Positions 1 through 7,510 of a DNA stretch of 64,000 nucleotides are shown one piece after another; within the stretch, counting starts at the first letter, position 1; each line of letters begins with the position of its first letter. This DNA is from Bacillota bacterium (lineage in GTDB: Bacteria > Armatimonadota > HRBIN16). Made by a program: the position numbers and the translations under genes. The notes under the pieces are model-generated. The model made no database searches. It was not told the DNA's origin and saw only the letters and a program-made list of their open reading frames with translations. Location of the stretch: assembly GCA_023511455.1 (NCBI GenBank), contig JAIMBJ010000006.1, positions 62,001-126,000 on the forward strand, read 5' to 3'.

Positions 1-572
1 ATCGTGGATTTCTGGACGGCTTGCTCGCGGTGTGCTAGCAGGGTGTCTACCATCACGTTACCCACAAAGAATATCCTTTCAGCGGGAATACCTTCCCTCA
101 GCAGGTTCGCATCGGCATCCCGGCTCGAGGTGAAGAGGTAATCTGATATTGCATCGGTGGCAATTCGGTTAATCTCTTCGGGCATACTGCGGTCCTCGCT
201 GCGCAATCCAGCTTCCACATGCGCTACCCGTATGCCCAGCTTCACGGCTACCAGAGCGCAAGCCAGCGTGGAATTGACGTCACCTACGACCACCACCACG
301 TCCGGTTGATGCTTGAGCAACACGGGCTCAAAAGCGATCATGACCTTCGCCGTCTGCTCGGCGTGGGTACCCGAACCTACTCCCAGAAACTCGTCGGGTT
401 GTGGAAGACCCAGCTCGGCAAAAAAGACATCGGACATGTTTGGGTCGTAGTGCTGTCCTGTGTGTACCAGAACAACGTCGAGGTCGTCTCGGTGCTGGGC
501 GGCATGCCAGATAGGTGCCACTTTCATAAAGTTAGGGCGTGCACCTGCTACCAGCATCAATCGCAAACTCAT
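1..572 (-). CDS. wecB: UDP-N-acetylglucosamine 2-epimerase, non-hydrolysing (partial, N-terminal part)
   Basis: Translating the minus strand from the ATG at 572 gives an open frame of 190 codons that runs off the left edge. It carries the family blocks in order: GARPNFMKVAPI near the N-terminus, HTGQHYD, GDVNSTLACALVA, HVEAGLRS and MPEEINRIATDAISDYLF. These line the nucleotide-sugar site of WecB/MnaA enzymes, which interconvert UDP-GlcNAc and UDP-ManNAc in the cytoplasm. The start overlaps the stop of the upstream glycosyltransferase by 4 bp (ATGA), so it is the fourth gene of the operon reading left from about 5700. The product could supply ManNAc-type sugars for the polysaccharide. About half the protein lies outside the window. 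The family is clear; the exact use of the product is inferred. Confidence 0.93.
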   Translation of the reverse strand, partial: MSLRLMLVAGARPNFMKVAPIWHAAQHRDDLDVVLVHTGQHYDPNMSDVFFAELGLPQPDEFLGVGSGTHAEQTAKVMIAFEPVLLKHQPDVVVVVGDVNSTLACALVAVKLGIRVAHVEAGLRSEDRSMPEEINRIATDAISDYLFTSSRDADANLLREGIPAERIFFVGNVMVDTLLAHREQAVQKST

Positions 573-1915
573 GGTGATGTCTCCTGAAAACGGTCAACAG
601 CCTCTTTGATCCATCCAGCGAGCTGTTCCGTCAACGATGAGTATCTAAAAGGCGTCAAGTAATCGGAACGGTCGCAGAATAACTCACCCCTGCTATATTC
701 GTGCCATAACTGCTCCATCGTTTGATGTACTTGCTCCGCATTTTGCGCGATATAGCACTGCGGCATGTTTTGCAGTAGCCTGCCCGTGGCGCTGTTGCTC
801 TCCGTCATGGTAATAATCGGCTTACCGGTTGCCAGATACTCATATACCTTGCCGGGCACCTGCATCGGTTGCTGTTGGGCAAGCAGCAATAAAGCCTCGC
901 ATCGCTCCATGATTGCCGGCACTTCTGTTCTCGACACAGGAGGATGAACCTGTACGATCTCACTGATGCCAAACTGGCTGGCGATGCCCCCGACGTCTTC
1001 CACGCTTTCGCCATAGAACAGCAGCTCCAGACGCTTCTTGTTCTGCGGATTCGCCTGCAACCACAAGCTTACTCCTTTCAAAAAGTCATACGTGGTGCGA
1101 CAGCCGTAAATAGTGCCAAAGTGACCAATGACCAGCTTGTCTGAGCGGACATATTGGGTTTGTGCAGATTGTACGGTGTCTGTGATGCCGTTGGGCAGAA
1201 CGCGCACCTTTCCTGCCACCCAGGGGTACTCGTTTTCAAAGTGTTCTCGGAGAACAGGGGTGTTTGCAACGACGATGTTTGCCCTTTGCAGGCACTGGTC
1301 GAGAGCCTTTTGATGCCAGCGGCGGACTACAGGACATTTGATGGTGGTGCGCCAGCCCTCCACAAGGGTTATCCACGGGTCGCGCATGTCCATAATCCAC
1401 GGTAAGCGGTATCTTTCGGCAACGGCGCGGGCGATGAGACTGCAGGTACGCGGAGGGGAGGTGCTGTAAACAGCGCCGAACGATACCTGCTGGACCAGCT
1501 CATGCACAGCTCGCATTGCCGGATCATACCAGCCGGCATACCGGTCGGGGTACTCCAGCATCTCCAGAAGGCAGCTGAGCAGTAGGGGCTTTCGTCGTAA
1601 CCCTGTCCCGGACCGAGCAGTGTTGCCGTCTCCCGCTTTACGTGTTTGTTCTAGCCTTAAAAGAGCCTTCATTTTATCTACGAATAGCCGGATGTTATCA
1701 TATCGGGCTGGATGTACTGCAGTGCGAACGATTCGTTCGTCCGGAATATCCGCTGGCTGAAAGTCCGGATTCAGCTGGCGTGCGTGCTCCGGTCTAACGG
1801 TCAACACCCAGGTTTGTATCCCGAACTGCGGAAGTAACCGTGCGAACTCATAGGGACGCACTGCCCCTATCGCTCCGTCCGGCGGAAAGTGGTATGCGAT
1901 GACAAGCAGATTCAC
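569..1915 (-). CDS. Glycosyltransferase, GT4-like
   Basis: A 448-residue cytoplasmic GT-B-fold glycosyltransferase. The N-terminus MNLLVIAYHFPPDGAIGAVR is typical of GT4 enzymes that bind the acceptor with the first Rossmann domain. The C-terminal domain has KVRVLPNGI, LVIGHFGTIYG and the donor-binding segment VPGKVYEYLATGKPIITM, which contains the conserved E-Y-x-A-x-G-K-P pattern. No signal peptide or membrane segment is seen. It overlaps the heparinase-like gene upstream and the WecB gene downstream by 4 bp each, so translation is coupled. Donor and acceptor cannot be read from sequence. It probably adds one sugar of the repeat unit exported by the flippase at the head of this operon. Confidence 0.9.
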   Translation of the reverse strand: MNLLVIAYHFPPDGAIGAVRPYEFARLLPQFGIQTWVLTVRPEHARQLNPDFQPADIPDERIVRTAVHPARYDNIRLFVDKMKALLRLEQTRKAGDGNTARSGTGLRRKPLLLSCLLEMLEYPDRYAGWYDPAMRAVHELVQQVSFGAVYSTSPPRTCSLIARAVAERYRLPWIMDMRDPWITLVEGWRTTIKCPVVRRWHQKALDQCLQRANIVVANTPVLREHFENEYPWVAGKVRVLPNGITDTVQSAQTQYVRSDKLVIGHFGTIYGCRTTYDFLKGVSLWLQANPQNKKRLELLFYGESVEDVGGIASQFGISEIVQVHPPVSRTEVPAIMERCEALLLLAQQQPMQVPGKVYEYLATGKPIITMTESNSATGRLLQNMPQCYIAQNAEQVHQTMEQLWHEYSRGELFCDRSDYLTPFRYSSLTEQLAGWIKEAVDRFQETSP

Positions 1916-4122
1916 AGTAACGCCTCCTCTAAAACGGCTGGCTCATCCAGCACCACACCGTAGCCCGGCGAAAAGTTTAGTCGGTTCCGGGCGTACGTGA
2001 AGTCAAACCCGCTTTTCCCCGAAACATCTTCCGCGAGATCGATACAAATGACCTCCTCATCACCTATCGTAATCATGCGATGTATCGGAAACCCGAAGCC
2101 TGTATGCCTGACAAGAATGCCTTCCTCCCCGAAGTACAGGCACTCGGCGTGAAACGAATCCACGTGTTCGAAGACTCGTTTCGAAAGACGACCCGGCTCC
2201 TTACCCTGCCATGCGGGGGTGAAGTGAGCATGTATGGAACGGTAGCGGTTCCTCATCTCCGGTAGCGCTCCATACAGGTACGTGCCGGGGTCCCGAATGA
2301 TGTCTCGCCCATCCATCCACAACTCGATGTGCATCTGGTCGTTGTGCGCGTGTCCCCACCGCTGACCGGACTTTTGCCTGCCGCAGCGGACGAGAAGATA
2401 CAATCCCGATGACCGGAAGAGATATACCCCAAAATCCGCAAACATGCAAAGGCGCAACCCGCTGCGCAAGCCGCCTCCCGTGGTTTTGAAGCGGTGCTCC
2501 TTTCTCTGGGGCGTCTGTTCCGCTTTTTTCCGAAAGGCTTCCCAGACCTCTAGTTTGCCGGCACGGGCTTTCTCTTCCTCCCGCCCTACCGGCACCGGTA
2601 GCCGGTAAAGTGACAAAACCGTAGAGACAGCCCACTCTAAGGGACACCGCTTTGCATACGGTTCGAAGGCTTCATCGCCAAACAGACCACAGGCAAAACC
2701 CAGCAGGTGGGAGTGGTCTAGCGTGTCCTCGTAAATATGTGGGGCACTGTCGGGGAGTTCTTCAAAATCGCGCAAGGTGAGAGTATGCTCCTTGGCCTCC
2801 TTCACAGTCATGACCCGCCACGCCGCTTGCAACTTGATGAACCTGCCGCTATCGTTATCTCCTATCTGCGCCACCTGACCATTCGGCTTGGTGATGCGCC
2901 ACGTAAAGCGTGCCATCCGATGCACGCGGTCTGCATACCACTCCGGGAATGGGTGAGTATGCTCTCCATCGCCTGCTGGGTAGAGCGGCATCGGTGCTGG
3001 CTTCAGTCGCCGAACAAGCCGATGGTCGTATCTGCTGAGCGCTTCACGCTTCTCTGCAGGTAGACCAAGCACCAGAGCAGTACACCACATCACTATCTCC
3101 GCGCTTAGCCGATGGTAGCAGGTGGATGCCTCGAAATTGCTCCCGTCCGCGTGAAACTGGTAATCGACCTCGGTGATTAATTCCTGCACTGCAAACGCCA
3201 GGACAGCGTCGGTAAGCGGTGTGCTCGGCAGATACGCTGCACAAAACAACAACCCTGCGATGTTCGCCAGATAGTGGTTGTTGCGGTAACGGGGTGACCA
3301 TTCTAAGTGGTGCAAAATGTGCCAGAAGTGCTCATGAACGCCACGAGACAGAAGAAGCTTAAACTCATCATCAAACACGGTTCCGCAAGCGGAAAACAGG
3401 TCATATGCGACCAACCAATTAACGACCCGGATCGCCACGTCCATGGAGCAGTACCAGTTCACACCGTATCGCGGAGGGTTGGTCGCCATGAAGTCCAGCA
3501 CCTGATTGCGGAACTCGCGGGCATAAACTTCGGCTGGTTCAAAACCTGCCTCGCCCCTGCGGGCGAGCGCGCAGGCAATAGCGAGGTGTGGGAGATGCTG
3601 CATCCGCGATAGTTCCCAGGGAACCTTGATGTCTGCTCCCTTGGCAGGTGAGACGGGAACCAGTTTGAACCACGTGTTTTCGTCCCAACGGTAGCCGGAC
3701 TTGACATCCAGTTGCCAGTCAATGGGTGTGTAATCTCCCTGAATGAGCTGCCATATTTGACGAGACTGATGAAGGTTGCCCGGCGAGACCCTGCCTTTGA
3801 GCCACTCCGCTCCTGCATCTGCGCGGACGTGACTGCCCTTGTCGTATCGGTATCCCTCCACACCCCGGCAGTGCATCCCGTGTTTCACCTGCACCCATCC
3901 CGAACCGAGCACGTCGAAACGGTGCTGCAGGTAGTAGCTGGAGAGAAGAGCGTATACCCTGGCATCCTCTGCAGGCAGATGGAAATCTGACATTCCGGAT
4001 AGAAAGCGGTTCAACGTGTCTCCAGAATAGCCGATGGCATAAGTGCACTTGCCGTATTCCCAAGCAGATTGCAGCGAGTATACGGCTTTTTTCAATGTCT
4101 TTTTGATGCCAAGACCTGTCAT
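1912..4122 (-). CDS. Heparinase II/III-like polysaccharide lyase family protein
   Basis: A 736-residue protein. The middle part has the alpha/alpha-toroid style of heparinase II/III and alginate lyases: YRNNHYLANIAGLLFCAAYL, the stretch HADGSNFEASTCYHRLSAEI, and MARFTWRITKPNGQVAQIGD. The C-terminal beta-rich domain has HAHNDQMHIELWMDGRDIIR followed by DPGTYLYG, the typical H-x-D signature. No clear N-terminal signal peptide is seen, unlike most secreted lyases. Genes of this family are common inside capsule and exopolysaccharide operons, where they are thought to trim or release polymer. It lies between the flippase and a GT4 gene with 4-bp overlaps on both sides. Substrate is unknown. Confidence 0.88.
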   Translation of the reverse strand: MTGLGIKKTLKKAVYSLQSAWEYGKCTYAIGYSGDTLNRFLSGMSDFHLPAEDARVYALLSSYYLQHRFDVLGSGWVQVKHGMHCRGVEGYRYDKGSHVRADAGAEWLKGRVSPGNLHQSRQIWQLIQGDYTPIDWQLDVKSGYRWDENTWFKLVPVSPAKGADIKVPWELSRMQHLPHLAIACALARRGEAGFEPAEVYAREFRNQVLDFMATNPPRYGVNWYCSMDVAIRVVNWLVAYDLFSACGTVFDDEFKLLLSRGVHEHFWHILHHLEWSPRYRNNHYLANIAGLLFCAAYLPSTPLTDAVLAFAVQELITEVDYQFHADGSNFEASTCYHRLSAEIVMWCTALVLGLPAEKREALSRYDHRLVRRLKPAPMPLYPAGDGEHTHPFPEWYADRVHRMARFTWRITKPNGQVAQIGDNDSGRFIKLQAAWRVMTVKEAKEHTLTLRDFEELPDSAPHIYEDTLDHSHLLGFACGLFGDEAFEPYAKRCPLEWAVSTVLSLYRLPVPVGREEEKARAGKLEVWEAFRKKAEQTPQRKEHRFKTTGGGLRSGLRLCMFADFGVYLFRSSGLYLLVRCGRQKSGQRWGHAHNDQMHIELWMDGRDIIRDPGTYLYGALPEMRNRYRSIHAHFTPAWQGKEPGRLSKRVFEHVDSFHAECLYFGEEGILVRHTGFGFPIHRMITIGDEEVICIDLAEDVSGKSGFDFTYARNRLNFSPGYGVVLDEPAVLEEALL

Positions 4123-5606
4123 TTCTTAGTGCTCCCGTTGTTCATGCGGGATTGCAGGTTAGAGCGAAGCCGATGCCAGAGGCGCACGCACATTCTCTCG
4201 AAGATTCGCTCACTCAGCCGGTCATTGATATAGGCGACAGTTGCCAAAAAGATTGCTGCAGTCGCCACGAGCCGAATACCTGTGCTGGGGTCGCCTTGCA
4301 TACGCAGTAAGGCATCCCCACAGGCGGAAGCAATCAGGAGTAGAATAGCGAAGGATATTGCGTGTATGTCCTGCCGCACAGGCATGGTCTTCTCTGACCA
4401 AACGAGACATGTCAGGGAGAGACAGACGAAGGAAAGGAGGGTCATGATGGCGGCTCCCCATGCCCCGTAGCGGGGGATGAACCATGCGTAGCCCAGCAAG
4501 CTTGCCCCTGCAGTGAGAAGATGTGCCTTTGCTACCACTTCAGTCCGGTTGGCTAGACGCGCGCCGACGCTCCAGGGGATGTGGGCGGCAAAGAACCAGC
4601 ATCCGGCAGCGATGAGCGAAACATACTGACTTGCTTGCCAGAAGCGGGGAGCGGACATCAGCCTCAGCACGATTTCCGTGCAGAGGATAAGGGTTCCGGC
4701 AATCATCGCGAGCACCACAAGCACCATCGCCCCGGCGCGTCGGATGGATGACGTGTCCTGACTGCCCGTTGCTGTGGAAAACACCCAGGGATACCACGCT
4801 GTTACTACTACGCGCATGGAGATACTGACCAGCATGCCGAAACGGTATGCCAGAGAGTACAACCCCAGTTCGCTTTCAGTCGCATAGCGGGCGAGAAAGA
4901 AGCGATCGCTGTAGTGCAGAATGAATTGAGAGAGTGTAGCCGGGACCAGCGGCAGACCGTACCTCAATACCGAACGCAACCATGAGGTGTCCAGCAGGAT
5001 TCCGTATTTTCTGCGCACGGCGATGCCTAGCAAGGTAGACCAGGCTGCCGCATTGATGAAGTTGCTCATCGCCACGCCCCACACGCCCCAGCGGAGCACC
5101 ACCACGAGGATAATGTTTGCGGTCACCTGAGTCAGGAGTCTGCACAGGGAGATGCCTGTAAAACGCCATGGCTTACCTTCGGCACGCCACAGTGTCAGAG
5201 GCAGCTCCGCCAGGTTATGCAACAACGATGCGAGCAGCCAGACCGCCACGTAGGCAGAGTACCGCTCGTGTCCAAAGGCGAGGCGTGCGAGCTGGGGAGC
5301 CAGGGGCAAGCTCAGCGTGCAGCCGACCACAATAACCAGCAGGTTGAACGAAAAGGTGGTGGCAATCAAACGGCGGCGTTCTTCCTCGGTTTGAGCAAGG
5401 TAGTAATGACGCAGTAATGCTTCTGCCAACCCCATTGCCAGAAGAAGGTTGATGACGTCCGTAAGACGGGTAATTGTTTCGATGACACCGTAGTCCGCAG
5501 GCGATAATACCCGCGTGTATATCGGTATCATAATGAAGCCTACCAGCTGGGTGGCAATTACTCCAACCGCGTAGACGGCGGAGTCTTTAACCAGGGACCT
5601 TAGCAT
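4119..5606 (-). CDS. Wzx-type lipid-linked oligosaccharide flippase
   Basis: A 495-residue polytopic membrane protein of the MOP/MATE-like polysaccharide transporter family. It starts MLRSLVKDSAVYAVGVIATQ and continues with the usual first-helix pattern GFIMIPIYTRVLSPADYG, followed by about twelve to fourteen hydrophobic segments. Conserved features include LAEALLRHYYLA, WRAEGKPWRF, LVPATLSQFILHYSDRFFLA and SELGLYSLAYRFG. Such proteins move undecaprenyl-diphosphate-linked repeat units to the outer face. It is the first gene of the left operon, behind the sigma-70 promoter at 5701-5729. It is a close paralogue of the flippase at 13495-14946, most strongly in the first 70 residues. Confidence 0.92.
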   Translation of the reverse strand: MLRSLVKDSAVYAVGVIATQLVGFIMIPIYTRVLSPADYGVIETITRLTDVINLLLAMGLAEALLRHYYLAQTEEERRRLIATTFSFNLLVIVVGCTLSLPLAPQLARLAFGHERYSAYVAVWLLASLLHNLAELPLTLWRAEGKPWRFTGISLCRLLTQVTANIILVVVLRWGVWGVAMSNFINAAAWSTLLGIAVRRKYGILLDTSWLRSVLRYGLPLVPATLSQFILHYSDRFFLARYATESELGLYSLAYRFGMLVSISMRVVVTAWYPWVFSTATGSQDTSSIRRAGAMVLVVLAMIAGTLILCTEIVLRLMSAPRFWQASQYVSLIAAGCWFFAAHIPWSVGARLANRTEVVAKAHLLTAGASLLGYAWFIPRYGAWGAAIMTLLSFVCLSLTCLVWSEKTMPVRQDIHAISFAILLLIASACGDALLRMQGDPSTGIRLVATAAIFLATVAYINDRLSERIFERMCVRLWHRLRSNLQSRMNNGSTKK

Positions 5607-5700
5607 GTTGCTAACGCGTTCTCACCTTTCGCCCATCGGGGTGTCGGTCTTGATCCTCAGCAGAAAGGTTCCGGTTGACCGCAGTGCTTTCTGCCCGTCC

Positions 5701-5729
5701 ATCATACCGTAGCGTGCAATGGTTGTCAA
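5701..5729 (-). promoter_or_regulatory. Sigma-70 promoter of the left polysaccharide operon
   Basis: On the minus strand there is TTGACA (5729-5724), a 17-bp spacer and TATGAT (5706-5701). The -35 is perfect and the -10 matches five of six bases. Transcription would start about 90 bp upstream of the flippase start at 5606. It faces away from the sigma-54 site at 5846. Confidence 0.75.
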
Positions 5730-5733
5730 GGCA

Positions 5734-5771
5734 GCTTGTATTGTGGAATACTTCACAAAAACAGTACAAGC
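5734..5771 (+). promoter_or_regulatory. Nested inverted repeat, candidate activator-binding site
   Basis: GCTTGTA (5734-5740) pairs with TACAAGC (5765-5771), and inside them TTGTG (5741-5745) pairs with CACAA (5754-5758). The centre lies about 95 bp upstream of the sigma-54 -24 element, a usual distance for a bacterial enhancer-binding protein. It also lies just behind the divergent -35 box, so it could act on both operons. Role is inferred from position and symmetry only. Confidence 0.4.
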
Positions 5772-5845
5772 CGCTCGTAATTTTGCTGGTTTTATCTGAA
5801 AAAGTTTGAAAATTTCCCGTTCAAGAGGGCATGTATCTTCAGGAA

Positions 5846-5861
5846 TGGTACGAATCTTGCA
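5846..5861 (+). promoter_or_regulatory. Sigma-54 (-24/-12) promoter of the exosortase operon
   Basis: TGGTACG, four bases, then TTGCA. The consensus is TGGCACG-N4-TTGCW, so only one base of the core differs and the GG-to-GC spacing is exact. It is correctly oriented about 110 bp upstream of the exosortase start. Sigma-54 control by the PrsK/PrsR-type pair is known for several PEP-CTERM/exosortase loci. No activator gene is present in the window. Confidence 0.72.
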
Positions 5862-5882
5862 TTATGTATAAGTGGGGAATAA

Positions 5883-5901
5883 ACGGGGCGGTAGACCCCG
5901 T
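5883..5901 (+). promoter_or_regulatory. Hairpin in the 5' leader of the exosortase mRNA
   Basis: ACGGGG (5883-5888), loop CGGTAGA, CCCCGT (5896-5901): a perfect six-pair stem about ten bases after the expected sigma-54 start site. It is followed by GGCGATCAAACGGGTAG and an unpaired purine-rich stretch up to the ribosome site. No T-run follows, so it is not a terminator. It does not match a riboswitch class I can recognise. It could set mRNA stability or bind a regulator. Confidence 0.4.
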
Positions 5902-5969
5902 GGCGATCAAACGGGTAGTATTGTGAATGTGGTTCGCGCGACCTTGATGCGAATGAAGGAGTGAGGTGT

Positions 5970-6830
5970 ATGGAAGTAGAAGCGGTACAAAGGCAAGAGG
6001 TGCCGGCATATACCCATCGCTTGCAACTGGCTCTATTCATCGTTACATTACTGCTTTTCATCGGTTTCTTCTGGCCGAGTATTGTCTTTCTCATCGACCG
6101 ATGGTCACAGAGCGATGAGTTTTCGCATGGCTTTCTGGTACCGCTGGTCAGCCTGTTCATTCTGTGGCGCAAGAGGGAGGTGATTCGTGAGACACCGTTG
6201 CAGGCATGTGTGTGGGGGCTGCCAGTGCTGGGGCTTGCCCTGCTGATGCAAATCGCCAGTGAATGGGCATCGGTAGCGTTTTTGAAAGCTCTTGCGCTGC
6301 CGATGGCGATAGGTGGGCTGGCGTGGTATCTCGCAGGCACGCGCATGATGCGAGTGGCTTTGTTCCCTTATCTCTTTCTTTACTTCGCGGTGCCCTGGCC
6401 TGACTTCGCCATCGAGTTGCTGAGCGTTCCCTTGCAGCACTTCAGCGCTGCGGCATCCACCATGTTGTTGGGCGTACTCGGAGTGCCCATCGAGCGCGAC
6501 GGAGTGCATATGTGGACGCCGCGCTTTAATGTGGAGGTGGCGGTTCCCTGCAGTGGTATTCGGTCGATGGTAGCCATTCTCGGTATTGCGGCACTGGTGG
6601 GGTATTTGACACAGGGCAGGTTGTGGGCGAAGGGTGCAGTGTTTCTGGCAGGTATCCCCATCACGATGCTGGCGAATGTGCTGCGTATCGCAGCCATTGT
6701 CGTGATGGGACATTACATCAATGAGAAGTTCGCCATGACCTTTTTCCATGACTATTCGTCGCCGTTTCTGTTTTTTATCTCGGCGTTAAGCCTGCTGGGT
6801 GTCAAAAAACTGATGGAGAAGGTACAATGA
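5970..6830 (+). CDS. Exosortase (PEP-CTERM sorting transpeptidase family)
   Basis: A 286-residue integral membrane protein with about eight hydrophobic helices. The catalytic residues of the exosortase/archaeosortase family are all visible: Cys194 in VPCSGIRSM, Arg239 in ANVLRIAAIV and His260 in FFHDYSSPFLFF. The N-terminal motif DEFSHGFLVPLVS is also typical. The enzyme is thought to cleave PEP-CTERM proteins at the membrane and pass them to an unknown acceptor. I use the ATG at 5970 because AAGGAG lies 8 bp upstream; a GTG at 5961 would overlap that site. It is followed by EpsI with a 4-bp overlap. Its sequence does not let me name the exosortase subtype. A PEP-CTERM protein is encoded at 58042-58767. 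Confidence 0.93.
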   Translation: MEVEAVQRQEVPAYTHRLQLALFIVTLLLFIGFFWPSIVFLIDRWSQSDEFSHGFLVPLVSLFILWRKREVIRETPLQACVWGLPVLGLALLMQIASEWASVAFLKALALPMAIGGLAWYLAGTRMMRVALFPYLFLYFAVPWPDFAIELLSVPLQHFSAAASTMLLGVLGVPIERDGVHMWTPRFNVEVAVPCSGIRSMVAILGIAALVGYLTQGRLWAKGAVFLAGIPITMLANVLRIAAIVVMGHYINEKFAMTFFHDYSSPFLFFISALSLLGVKKLMEKVQ

Positions 6831-7510
6831 AAGAGTATCGTCCCAATCTATGGATAGTCATCGTGATGATGCTGGTGGCGTGGGGCATGGTGGGGTATGC
6901 CCGCCAGGCAGAGAACCGTGTCATCACATTCCCCATCGATGTGAATCAGGTACCTGAGACCATCGCGGGCTTCCGCATGGTGGAACAGCAGGAGCTGGAT
7001 GACCTGTCGAAACAGATGTTGACGCCGGATGCCTATATTGTGCGCAACTACGCCAACGCGGCAGGCTATCCGGTGAACGTGCTGGTCATCTACGGGCACC
7101 AGAAGAACACCTTCCATTCGCCTGGCTACTGCCTGCCGGGCGGTGGATGGGCGATACAGAAGAAGGATGTGGAACGATTATCGATGGTTGCTCCCGACGG
7201 ACGGTCGTTCCAGGCGGAGATGAATCGTTTCTTGTTACAGAAGGGTGTGCAGAAACAGGTAGTGCTGTACTGTTTCGTGGAAGGTGGGCGTGTCACGCCC
7301 AGTATCTTCCGTCACAACTGGTATCTTTTGCAGGACAGGTTGTTGCATCGCCCGGCGATGGGGGCGTTGCTGCGAATCATCGTGCCCGTTGCCGATAATG
7401 AGGAACAGGCAGCGGAGATCGCGCGGGCTTTCGCCCGCGAGCTGGTACCCATCGTACAACATCAGCTGGTCGGGAAGCAAGTGGAAACAAGCGCGCGAAG
7501 GAGTGAGTGA
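6827..7510 (+). CDS. EpsI family exosortase-associated protein (DUF3485)
   Basis: A 227-residue protein with one N-terminal membrane anchor (LWIVIVMMLVAWGMVGYA) and a large outer domain. The domain shows the EpsI features: a block around VNVLVIYGHQKNTFHSPGYC, then LPGGGWAI, and a conserved tail with FCFVEGGR-like and HNWYLL segments. In many species EpsI is fused to the exosortase C-terminus; here it is a separate gene joined by an ATGA overlap. Its biochemical role is unknown, but it always accompanies exosortases of exopolysaccharide loci. The next gene overlaps or abuts its stop, depending on the start chosen. Confidence 0.9.
   Translation: MKEYRPNLWIVIVMMLVAWGMVGYARQAENRVITFPIDVNQVPETIAGFRMVEQQELDDLSKQMLTPDAYIVRNYANAAGYPVNVLVIYGHQKNTFHSPGYCLPGGGWAIQKKDVERLSMVAPDGRSFQAEMNRFLLQKGVQKQVVLYCFVEGGRVTPSIFRHNWYLLQDRLLHRPAMGALLRIIVPVADNEEQAAEIARAFARELVPIVQHQLVGKQVETSARRSE

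Noticed and set aside
5750-5800. Possible plus-strand sigma-70 promoter TTGTCA-N18-AATACT at 5724-5753
   Set aside because: It overlaps the much better minus-strand promoter and lies over 200 bp from the exosortase start, where a near-consensus sigma-54 site is closer.
5883-5930. Cyclic-di-GMP riboswitch before the exosortase gene
   Set aside because: The conserved GEMM bases and the two-helix junction are not present; only one simple hairpin can be drawn.
5792-6346. Long minus-strand open frame antisense to the exosortase
   Set aside because: Its translation has no family features, and the opposite strand carries a full exosortase catalytic triad.
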